This document shows, in pieces, positions 1 to 5,261 of a stretch of 5,780 nt of DNA. The notes beneath the pieces are model-generated. The model was not told the origin of the DNA. It saw only the letters and a program-made list of their open reading frames with translations, and did no database searches. Position 1 is the first letter of the stretch; each line of letters opens with the position of its first letter. This DNA is from Anaerolineae bacterium (GTDB lineage Bacteria > Chloroflexota > Anaerolineae > Aggregatilineales > Aggregatilineaceae). The stretch is from positions 1 through 5,780 of the forward strand of contig JAFGJA010000582.1 of assembly GCA_016929355.1 (NCBI GenBank). Direction: 5' to 3'. The position numbers and the translations under genes are program-made.

Positions 1-1917
1 AACTTCTTTATCTACTCCGGTATTGCGGTGGTCTATGGGATTATCGGAGTTATTCCGGGCGTGCTGGTCGGGATCCCCGGCGGTAATGCGGCAGCGCACG
101 CATTGGCTCCGCAGTTGAACACGATTGTAGAAGGGTTTCAGATTTCAGTTTCTTCTATCATCCTGGGCGCAGCGGTCGGATTGCTGGTACCCGCTATCGC
201 CTCCCTGCTGCCCGTCTTCAATGGCACGCGCGTCCAAATTCTGGAAGCCATGACCGACCTCGGTATTGATGCCAACTACGGCTCCGGCCTGGTGGCGCGC
301 TTCATTGGCGCGCTCCCCATCCCGATCACGGTGCGGCAGGGGTTGAGCAATGTCAGCCTCAAGAAAGGCCGGTTGGCTTTCACCGTGATCACCCTGGCGA
401 TTGCCGTTGGGGCTTTCATGGGAATTTTCGCTCTGTTCGAATCGCTCACCGATGGGATTGAGTCCTTCTTCAATAGCTGGAACATTGATTTTGGCGTCTT
501 CCCCACCGAGCCACGTGATCCCGAACAGATGGCGAACATCCTCACCACCAACTTTGGCGATCAGGTGAACGACATCCAGCCAGGGTTCATGCAACAGATC
601 GAGTTTGAGGGATATACCCCCGAAATCACCGCCGGTGGCCCGCCCGGTATCTTTGCCTACGGGTACGACATCACCGCCGAAAGCCCGGCTTTCCTGTTCG
701 AGATTTCTGAGGGCGAAAAGCTCACACCAGAAACCGCCAGCGATGGAATCATCCTCTCAAGCTTGCTGGCCGCGAACATGGACAAATCCGTAGGCGATAA
801 CGTAGTCATGCGTGTGCCCGGTCAGAACAAAGAATTCAAGGTGATCGGCATCGCGGACTTCCCCATCGAACAAGCCTGGGCCGCCTGGGATGTGCTAGCT
901 CTGCTGCGCGACTCAACCATCGACACAATTACATCCGATTCGCTCATTCCGGTGGATACCATCCCTGCCGAAGCGCGCGGCTTCATCAAGTATGCGACAG
1001 TAGCCGAGGTGTCCGGGTATGAACCCGGCGGCCCGCTGCCGGGCGCATTGGTGATGGGGTTCTCGCCCAGCGTCGCGCAGTTCCTTCAGTTTGAAGAGGG
1101 GACGTTCCCTGACACAGATACGCCCGGCATTATGGTGAGCAGTGCCATGGCCGAACAAGGCGGCTACAGCGTCGGAGACAGCCTGACTCTGTCATCACTC
1201 ACAGCGAACGGCGACAAAGATGTATCCTATCCCGTAGCGGGCATCTTCGCCCCACCCGTCGTCTTCGCCGAAAACGCGATGGTCTCGCCGGACTTCATTG
1301 GCATGAACTGGCAAATGGCCGCCGATTTTGATGGGGCAATCGTCGAGCGCGTGGCCCTGCCGGGCGGGTACTTCATCACAGTTCCCGAAGATGAGCCTTC
1401 GCCGGATGAAATCGGCGACCTGATGGAAGCGGTCAACGAAACCTATGTCAATCAGGGGATCGGCATCATCGGCTTCAACTTCGTGGAACTCACCCAGCAG
1501 ATCAGCGATGCCTTTGTGACTATTCAGGCTATCCTGAGCGCGGTAGCTGGTTTGATCGCGCTGGTTGGCGCGCTGGGGCTGCTCACCACCCTGTCGATGA
1601 GCGTTTTTGAGCGCCAGAAGGAAATCGGCGTGATGCGCTCAATTGGAGCCGGATCGAGCACGGTTGCCATCCAATTCCTGACCGAAGGGATCGTCGTGGG
1701 TGTCATCGCCTGGCTGGTCGGTATCCCGCTAATGGTTGGTATTCAATACCTGCTGTTGAGCATCACCGGGTTTGATGAGACATTCCCCTTCCAGTTCTCG
1801 CCGACGGCGGTTATGGTGGGGTTGATCGGAATGCTCGTCATCACCACCATAGCGAGTCTGTGGCCTTCCCTGGCGGCTGCGCGCAAGACTGTTTCCGACA
1901 TTCTGCGCTACCAATAA
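1..1917 (+). CDS. ABC transporter permease, FtsX/MacB type with duplicated FtsX domains (5' partial)
   Basis: This is an inner-membrane permease subunit of a type VII (MacB/LolCE-like) ABC transporter. Such proteins couple cytoplasmic ATP hydrolysis to movements of an extracytoplasmic domain, for export or lipoprotein/peptide handling. The frame is open from base 1, so the start lies upstream; 638 residues are visible. Residues about 4-27 and 50-73 are the last two membrane segments of a first FtsX domain, ending in the coupling segment PVFNGTRVQILEAM. Residues about 124-146 are the first membrane helix of the second half. About 360 extracytoplasmic residues follow, longer than the usual MacB periplasmic core. 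The second FtsX domain has helices near 508-533, 560-585 and 605-625, with the family signature ERQKEIGVMRSIGA at 537-550. The end, PSLAAARKTVSDILRYQ, mirrors the end of the first half. The partner ATPase is not in the window and is probably upstream. The substrate cannot be deduced. The family call is secure. Confidence 0.93.
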   Translation, partial: NFFIYSGIAVVYGIIGVIPGVLVGIPGGNAAAHALAPQLNTIVEGFQISVSSIILGAAVGLLVPAIASLLPVFNGTRVQILEAMTDLGIDANYGSGLVARFIGALPIPITVRQGLSNVSLKKGRLAFTVITLAIAVGAFMGIFALFESLTDGIESFFNSWNIDFGVFPTEPRDPEQMANILTTNFGDQVNDIQPGFMQQIEFEGYTPEITAGGPPGIFAYGYDITAESPAFLFEISEGEKLTPETASDGIILSSLLAANMDKSVGDNVVMRVPGQNKEFKVIGIADFPIEQAWAAWDVLALLRDSTIDTITSDSLIPVDTIPAEARGFIKYATVAEVSGYEPGGPLPGALVMGFSPSVAQFLQFEEGTFPDTDTPGIMVSSAMAEQGGYSVGDSLTLSSLTANGDKDVSYPVAGIFAPPVVFAENAMVSPDFIGMNWQMAADFDGAIVERVALPGGYFITVPEDEPSPDEIGDLMEAVNETYVNQGIGIIGFNFVELTQQISDAFVTIQAILSAVAGLIALVGALGLLTTLSMSVFERQKEIGVMRSIGAGSSTVAIQFLTEGIVVGVIAWLVGIPLMVGIQYLLLSITGFDETFPFQFSPTAVMVGLIGMLVITTIASLWPSLAAARKTVSDILRYQ

Positions 1918-1950
1918 CACCCAGATTCAGCCCGGCTGTTCGGAGTTTAT

Positions 1951-1979
1951 GACACGCACCTGGTTCACAGGTGCGTGTT
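1951..1979 (+). terminator. Rho-independent terminator-like hairpin after the permease gene
   Basis: ACACGCACCTG (1952-1962) pairs perfectly with CAGGTGCGTGT (1968-1978) around a 5-base loop, GTTCA. An outer G-T wobble pair (1951/1979) extends it. The stem is followed by TTCTTTG, a short and imperfect T-rich tail. It lies 34 bases after the permease stop codon and before the kinase promoter, so it probably separates two transcription units. The symmetrical stem is clear; termination is inferred. Confidence 0.75.
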
Positions 1980-2038
1980 CTTTGAATGGCGTCTCCTCGA
2001 TTTCGTGTTACAGTACCCCCCTGCCCCATTTATCCTCT

Positions 2039-2066
2039 TTGTGAACGGGGCCAGCCGCGCCATAAT
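2039..2066 (+). promoter_or_regulatory. Putative sigma70-type promoter of the histidine kinase gene
   Basis: TTGTGA (2039-2044, 4 of 6 to the -35 consensus) and CATAAT (2061-2066, 5 of 6 to the -10 consensus) are 16 bases apart. Transcription would begin near 2073, leaving a leader of about 45 bases before the ATG at 2118. The position downstream of the permease terminator supports it. It also argues against the upstream in-frame ATG at 1986, which would precede the transcript. Confidence 0.5.
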
Positions 2067-2101
2067 GGACACAGGACCACAGAAATAGACTTATCCGACC
2101 C

Positions 2102-2108
2102 AAAGGAG
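2102..2108 (+). promoter_or_regulatory. Ribosome binding site that fixes the kinase start
   Basis: AAAGGAG lies 9 bases before the ATG at 2118, an ideal distance. No comparable site precedes the in-frame ATG at 1986, so this site decides the start. Confidence 0.75.
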
Positions 2109-2117
2109 CAGGATACA

Positions 2118-3365
2118 ATGGCGCTCGATAGATTAACACCCGAAGAACTCACCCGGCTGTTGGCGCGTAAAGCGATGGAAGAGGAACCCGTTACCCCACC
2201 GGGGCGATCTCCCTGGCTGCCACTTTTCGCCTCGCTGGATCGATCCGCGCTCTCGCACCTGATGAGCGAAGTCACCTTTGCCCCAGGCGAGATCGTGTGC
2301 CTGGAAGGCGAAGCGGGCGATGCCATGTTCCTGATCTGGTCAGGGCGTATAGCCGTTGTCAAAGGCCCGCTGGATAACCCCATCATCCTGAGTTGTCGCG
2401 GTGCAGGTGAAATTATCGGGGAAATGGCGCTGCTGGAAGACCAGCCCCGCTCCGCTACGACCATCGCGCTGGATCATTTACGCGCCCTGCGCATCGGACA
2501 CGATCAGTTTCATGAATGGCTCGGCAGCAGCCCGGATATCTCCATGAACATCATGTCCACGCTAAGCGCCCGGCTGCGCGCGGCTGACGATATCCGCATC
2601 GTGGATGCCCAGATCGGGCAACAGCTCGAACAACAAGTGGAGACGCTTCAATCTGAAAACGCGCATTTGATCGCCCTGCAGCGCGTCCGCAAGGAAACCA
2701 GCGATCTCGTAGTTCACGATTTGCGCAATCCATTAGGGTCCATCACCGGTGTATTCGACATGCTGGAAGTTGTTCTGCCGCCTGATGTACTGGAAACCAA
2801 TCGCGAGCTGCTGGATATCGGTCACTCGGCCTGTCAACGCATGGTCCACCTAGTCGACTCGCTGCTGGACGTCGCCAAGCTCGAAACAGGCGAGTTTGTC
2901 GTCCGGCTGGCAGTGATCAATCTGCGTCCACTGCTGGAAGAAGCTGTCAAGCGTCAGAGTATCGCGGTACGGCTGCACAACATTGAGATCGCGCTGGACT
3001 GTCCCGATCAACTCCCGGCAGTAATGGCTGACTGTGAAGTGCTGCATCGAGTATTGGGCAACCTGCTGGACAACGCCCTCAAATATTCACCTTCCGGGCA
3101 TACCATCACGTTAACCTGCGCAGTTGACGCGGGGTATATTACCGTGAGTGTGACCGATCAAGGGCCAGGAATTCCCGCCGAAGAACGTGAACGCATCTTT
3201 GAACGCTTTGCCCAGATCGAAAATCGCGGCGTTCGCAAGCGCGGTTTTGGCCTGGGGCTGACGTTCTGCAAGCTGGCTATCGAAGCGCACAATGGGCACA
3301 TCTGGGTTGAACCCGGCCCCGACAACGTGGGCAGCCAATTTGTGTTCACCCTGCCCTATGCCTGA
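2118..3365 (+). CDS. Soluble sensor histidine kinase with N-terminal cyclic-nucleotide-binding domain
   Basis: A 415-residue cytoplasmic two-component kinase that should autophosphorylate on a histidine and pass the phosphate to a receiver. Residues about 35-157 form a CAP_ED (cNMP-binding) domain. Its phosphate-binding cassette is intact: IGEMALLEDQPRSATTIA, with Gly101, Glu102 and Arg111, the residues that normally hold the cyclic phosphate and ribose. A Gln/Glu-rich helix at about 160-195 is a likely coiled-coil linker. The HisKA H-box is VVHDLRNPLGSI with His200. The ATPase domain shows the N-box NLLDNALKYSP (315-325), the G1 box DQGPGIP (347-353), the F-box FERFAQ and the G2 box GFGLGL (376-381). 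No membrane segment or signal peptide is seen. The start at 2118 is chosen because AAAGGAG (2102-2108) sits 9 bases upstream. The frame also allows an ATG at 1986, but its 44 extra residues look non-coding and contain the promoter. The likely partner is the receiver gene 205 bases downstream. Confidence 0.93.
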   Translation: MALDRLTPEELTRLLARKAMEEEPVTPPGRSPWLPLFASLDRSALSHLMSEVTFAPGEIVCLEGEAGDAMFLIWSGRIAVVKGPLDNPIILSCRGAGEIIGEMALLEDQPRSATTIALDHLRALRIGHDQFHEWLGSSPDISMNIMSTLSARLRAADDIRIVDAQIGQQLEQQVETLQSENAHLIALQRVRKETSDLVVHDLRNPLGSITGVFDMLEVVLPPDVLETNRELLDIGHSACQRMVHLVDSLLDVAKLETGEFVVRLAVINLRPLLEEAVKRQSIAVRLHNIEIALDCPDQLPAVMADCEVLHRVLGNLLDNALKYSPSGHTITLTCAVDAGYITVSVTDQGPGIPAEERERIFERFAQIENRGVRKRGFGLGLTFCKLAIEAHNGHIWVEPGPDNVGSQFVFTLPYA

Positions 3366-3383
3366 GCCTTTTTCCGGCCAGGC
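3360..3383 (+). terminator. Weak hairpin overlapping the kinase stop codon
   Basis: GCCTG (3360-3364) pairs with CAGGC (3379-3383), and GCC (3366-3368) pairs with GGC (3376-3378). There is one bulged A (3365) and the loop is TTTTTCC. The TGA stop lies inside the left arm. No T-run follows, so it may stabilise the mRNA 3' end or be a poor terminator. The pairing is visible; the function is uncertain. Confidence 0.3.
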
Positions 3384-3474
3384 ACGCATCTTCTGACGAT
3401 CTCCAGCTCAAGACGACACGGCAAATACGCTGGCGCAGAACCGACGCACAAGCTGGGATTGAGGTGAACCGAAA

Positions 3475-3503
3475 TTGGCATTCTGCCGGGGATGTAATAG
3501 AAT
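3475..3503 (+). promoter_or_regulatory. Sigma70-type promoter of the receiver gene
   Basis: TTGGCA (3475-3480) and TAGAAT (3498-3503) each match the consensus at 5 of 6 bases and have the optimal 17-base spacer. Transcription would start near 3510, giving a leader of about 60 bases. The receiver can therefore be made independently of the upstream kinase. GTTGCAAC (3506-3513), a small perfect palindrome, lies across the predicted start point. Confidence 0.65.
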
Positions 3504-3570
3504 ACGTTGCAACTTGTACACCTCGCAGCCGTGCCGTTAGCATAATCATCCTTGAATTAGGAGAAAAGCA

Positions 3571-3981
3571 ATGCCCGCTACCTGGATGGTAGTTGAAGAC
3601 GAACCCGATCTGTACGATACGCTCTTGGCACTTTTTGAGATCTGGAGTATCGACGGCGTTGCCTTCACCAATGGCACCGATGCGATCAAATGGATTGATG
3701 ATGTCGATAGCGGCAACGCGGATAGCAATCTCCCCGAATTGGCAATTCTGGACATTCGGCTACCGGGGGCAAGCGGGCCTGAGATTGGGCGGAGACTGCG
3801 CGAAAGCCCCGTGCTCCAGGATATCGCCATCGTGCTTATCACGGCATTCAGGCTTACCCCCAGCGAAGAACGCGATGTCATCCGGATAGCCGATGCCGAC
3901 GACTTGATGTATAAACCCCTGCCTTCACCGGCAGAGTTTCGCCAATCGCTGCTGCACGCAGTTACACACCGCCGCAAGTGA
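3571..3981 (+). CDS. Stand-alone response regulator receiver (CheY-like)
   Basis: A 136-residue single-domain receiver. The expected phosphotransfer residues are all present: the acidic pair Glu9/Asp10 in VVEDEPDLY, phosphoacceptor Asp61 in LAILDIRLPG, Thr91 in LITAF, and Lys115-Pro116 in YKPLP. The conserved aromatic switch residue usually found three places before the lysine is replaced by Leu112, with Tyr114 adjacent to the lysine instead. The protein ends within 20 residues of the KP motif, so there is no DNA-binding or enzymatic output domain. It probably acts by protein contact or as a phosphate shuttle. AGGAG (3559-3563) lies 7 bases before the ATG. It sits in the same direction as the histidine kinase, 205 bases downstream, but has its own promoter. 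Pairing with that kinase is inferred from proximity. Confidence 0.92.
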   Translation: MPATWMVVEDEPDLYDTLLALFEIWSIDGVAFTNGTDAIKWIDDVDSGNADSNLPELAILDIRLPGASGPEIGRRLRESPVLQDIAIVLITAFRLTPSEERDVIRIADADDLMYKPLPSPAEFRQSLLHAVTHRRK

Positions 3982-4030
3982 TCACAGTGCACGATCCCGA
4001 TTCGCCAGACAACTAACGCAACACATTGAC

Positions 4031-4065
4031 AGAGAGCGACTCAGAAAACACCGAGGTCGCTCTCT
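4031..4065 (+). terminator. Terminator-like hairpin after the receiver gene
   Basis: AGAGAGCGAC (4031-4040) pairs perfectly with GTCGCTCTCT (4056-4065) around a 15-base A-rich loop. It is followed by a pyrimidine-rich stretch, CGCTCTCCTTCG, rather than a true T-run. It lies 49 bases after the receiver stop and before the next promoter, which fits the end of a transcription unit. Confidence 0.55.
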
Positions 4066-4116
4066 CGCTCTCCTTCGATCCGAAGCGCAATCTGGCACTT
4101 GCTTCAACCTCTGATA

Positions 4117-4125
4117 TGGTATAAT
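4117..4125 (+). promoter_or_regulatory. Extended -10 promoter of the double-HTH gene
   Basis: TGGTATAAT is a perfect -10 hexamer (TATAAT, 4120-4125) with the TGn extension at 4117-4119. The best -35 partner, TTGCTT (4099-4104), is weak and only 15 bases away, so the extended -10 probably carries recognition. Transcription would start near 4132, about 34 bases before the ATG at 4166. Confidence 0.65.
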
Positions 4126-4165
4126 CTGGAAGCAGACTCGGCTATGTGGAGTCAGGGATCAGGTG

Positions 4166-4918
4166 ATGCGAACTCCGACTTTATCTGATATTGTGAAACG
4201 GCGCTTCGTGCGCGGTGTCACTGAACACCAGCAGCCTGTCCGCGCCCTAGTGGATACAATCGGCATTCCGCCGCTGCACCTGTGTTATATGATCGCAGGG
4301 CAAAATCTGCCGCATCTGCCCCTGAAGACTTATTATCGGATCGCCCGCTGGCTTGAAATGCCGCTGGCAAATGTGTTGATCCTGGGCCAGCGCCGTCCCA
4401 AACTCGAAGAGCTGATCCGGCTCGGGATGGAAGTGCGCGGAATGCGCGTTTCGAGCACCCAGGATCAACTCACCGCCGCGCGCCAGGCCGGGATCAGTGT
4501 GGCTGTATTCCGGCGTGCGCTGCACGGCTATGCGGATTTCACGCCCTCGCCCCAAACCTGTAACCGGCTGGCCGATTGGCTGGCATGGACCGGACTCGAA
4601 ACCGGCAGCATCGCCACCAGCGCGGGGATGCTGGTGCGCTACACTTCACACGGCGAGCGCCACATCTACAGCCCGCAGACCTATAAGGCTATCGGCCCCT
4701 ATCCGTGCGCGTGCGGGCGACCCGGCTGCATGGTTCAAAACTCTGTCCCCAACGGTCCGCGCCGCAAATGGCGCAGCGATGCGTGCCGCATGTGGGCCAA
4801 ACGCCAAGCACAGCACCGCGGCAAATCACAAGCACAGTCACCCAGCTCCCTCCCCCACCCTGCCCCCATCGTTCGGTTTATCACGATAAACGAACGCTTT
4901 GTTCCCGTGCGTTTTTGA
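4166..4918 (+). CDS. Tandem helix-turn-helix protein with C-terminal Cys4 zinc-knuckle-like motif
   Basis: I do not recognise a named family for this 250-residue protein. It contains two XRE/Cro-like helical units in a gapless 76-residue register: Gly33-Ile34, Gly45, Thr55, Arg58, Ala60 and Trp62-Leu63 in the first correspond to Gly109-Ile110, Gly121, Thr131, Arg134, Ala136 and Trp138-Leu139 in the second. A cysteine cluster follows (Cys181, Cys183, Cys188, Cys207; spacing C-x-C-x4-C-x18-C) with RRKWRSDACRMWAKR. It resembles the RRxYCSxAC zinc motif, but the first Cys of that pair is Arg203. The last 30 residues are Pro/Ser-rich and then basic, with no domain evident. The likely role is DNA-binding regulation (inference). 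The ATG at 4166 is preferred because AGGGA (4154-4158) lies 7 bases upstream; a GTG at 4163 would add one residue. The gene converges on the ParB-like gene. Confidence 0.8.
   Translation: MRTPTLSDIVKRRFVRGVTEHQQPVRALVDTIGIPPLHLCYMIAGQNLPHLPLKTYYRIARWLEMPLANVLILGQRRPKLEELIRLGMEVRGMRVSSTQDQLTAARQAGISVAVFRRALHGYADFTPSPQTCNRLADWLAWTGLETGSIATSAGMLVRYTSHGERHIYSPQTYKAIGPYPCACGRPGCMVQNSVPNGPRRKWRSDACRMWAKRQAQHRGKSQAQSPSSLPHPAPIVRFITINERFVPVRF
4871..4895 (+). terminator. Hairpin inside the 3' end of the double-HTH gene
   Basis: GTTCG (4871-4875) pairs with CGAAC (4891-4895), and TTTAT (4877-4881) pairs with ATAAA (4886-4890). There is one bulged G (4876) and a CACG loop. A second, weaker stem, AACGC (4893-4897) with GCGTT (4909-4913), runs into the TTTTT tract at 4912-4916 and would compete for the same bases. 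Either could terminate transcription at or just before the stop codon. The function is inferred. Confidence 0.4.
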
Positions 4919-4953
4919 GGTTGCGGATTCTATTCGGGCCGCTGTTCATAGTG

Positions 4954-5029
4954 GGGTAGGGGTATCTATAGATACAAGAAAAATTGTCGTGTTATACAGC
5001 CCCTGAACAGCAGCCTGACTCCCCTACCC
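4954..5029. repeat. Inverted repeat GGGTAGGGG / CCCCTACCC enclosing an A+T-rich segment
   Basis: GGGTAGGGG (4954-4962) is perfectly complementary to CCCCTACCC (5021-5029). In RNA, wobble and normal pairs outside it (4949-4953 with 5030-5034) could lengthen the stem to 14 pairs. The 58 enclosed bases contain most of the 4962-4975 palindrome followed by an A-rich run. It could be an RNA stem or a protein-binding arrangement on DNA. Confidence 0.55.
4962..4975. repeat. Perfect 14-base palindrome GTATCTATAGATAC
   Basis: The sequence equals its own reverse complement over 14 bases with no spacer. It begins on the last G of the GGGTAGGGG arm. Such a short spacer-free palindrome is typical of a dimeric repressor site, but no regulator can be assigned. 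Confidence 0.6.
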
Positions 5030-5053
5030 TATTGCCGCGATCCGGCCTCTTAT

Positions 5054-5081
5054 TTGACCAACCATCACAACCGCAGATTAT
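5054..5081 (+). promoter_or_regulatory. Possible promoter abutting the first GTTGCCC palindrome
   Basis: TTGACC (5054-5059, 5 of 6 to consensus) is followed after 16 bases by GATTAT (5076-5081, 4 of 6). The palindrome at 5080-5099 would overlap the -10 end and the start point near 5088, as an operator would. There is no gene downstream on this strand before the hairpin at 5188-5220, so any product would be a short RNA of about 130 bases. This is a weak call. Confidence 0.3.
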
Positions 5082-5099
5082 GTTGCCCTGGGGCAACAT
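5080..5099. repeat. Palindrome copy 1, possible parS-like or operator site
   Basis: ATGTTGCCC and GGGCAACAT form perfect 9-base arms around a central TG. Eighteen of its bases (5082-5099) recur exactly at 5170-5187. It lies about 160 bases beyond the 3' end of the ParB-like gene. The symmetry and exact repetition imply a protein-binding site. A parS role is inferred from the neighbour; the sequence is not the canonical chromosomal parS (TGTTTCACGTGAAACA), though it shares the outer TGTT/AACA. Confidence 0.65.
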
Positions 5100-5165
5100 T
5101 TCTATCGCAGCGAACTATCGACAATCAGTCCACCTATTCGATACGTCAACGGGGTTTCCCATTAC

Positions 5166-5189
5166 ATAGGTTGCCCTGGGGCAACATAT
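5166..5189. repeat. Palindrome copy 2, possible parS-like or operator site
   Basis: The core GTTGCCCTGGGGCAAC (5170-5185) is identical to copy 1. The palindrome extends to 5166-5189 (ATA...TAT outside the core) with a single mismatched pair, 5169/5186. The centres of the two copies are 88 bases apart. Its right end touches the hairpin beginning at 5188. Confidence 0.65.
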
Positions 5190-5220
5190 AAGCGCCGAAT
5201 GAGGTTCATCCGGCGCTTAT
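5188..5220 (-). terminator. Long hairpin, probable terminator of the ParB-like gene
   Basis: ATAAGCGCCG (5188-5197) pairs perfectly with CGGCGCTTAT (5211-5220). After an A/C mismatch, ATGA (5199-5202) also pairs with TCAT (5206-5209) around a 3-base loop. It lies about 40 bases past the minus-strand stop codon. Neither side has a long T-run; reading leftward the tail is TTATATGTTG. It may stop transcription from both directions between the two convergent genes. Confidence 0.6.
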
Positions 5221-5261
5221 CGACCCTTTCAGATCAATGCTCAACCCATGCCCAAACAGCT

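Larger units (their letters stand above)
4919..5261. other. 343-base convergent intergenic region, rich in inverted repeats
   Basis: No convincing gene is seen here; the short open frames lack ribosome binding sites and recognisable protein features. The region lies between the 3' ends of the double-HTH gene and the ParB-like gene. It contains an outer inverted repeat around 4954-5029, a perfect palindrome at 4962-4975, two copies of a GTTGCCC-type palindrome, a promoter-like element and a long hairpin, each listed separately. Confidence 0.8.

Noticed and set aside
145..594. Minus-strand open frame of 149 codons opposite the permease
   Set aside because: The plus strand encodes a clear FtsX-type permease here; the antisense frame has no recognisable features and is a shadow.
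1986..2117. In-frame N-terminal extension of the kinase from an ATG at 1986
   Set aside because: There is no ribosome binding site for it, the extra 44 residues look like translated leader sequence, and a promoter at 2039-2066 and a strong AAAGGAG site support the start at 2118.
2030..2464. Minus-strand open frame of 144 codons opposite the kinase
   Set aside because: It overlaps the cNMP-binding domain and has Ser/Arg-rich shadow composition with no domain features.
3546..3992. Minus-strand open frame of 148 codons opposite the receiver
   Set aside because: The receiver's phosphotransfer residues and ribosome site show the plus strand is coding; the antisense product is low-complexity Ser/Leu-rich.
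4026..4031. Perfect TTGACA -35 hexamer after the receiver gene
   Set aside because: No -10-like hexamer occurs 15-19 bases downstream, and the site runs into the left arm of the hairpin at 4031-4065.
4497..4889. Plus-strand open frame of 130 codons in another frame of the double-HTH gene
   Set aside because: It is Arg/Pro/Ala-rich with no domain features, while the overlapping frame holds the repeated HTH units and cysteine motif.
4984..5169. Short plus-strand open frame of 61 codons in the intergenic region
   Set aside because: It has no ribosome binding site, runs through palindrome copy 1 and shows no protein-like features.
5080..5187. CRISPR-like repeat array
   Set aside because: Only two repeat copies of 18 bases exist, they are palindromic, and the 70-base interval is not flanked by further repeats.
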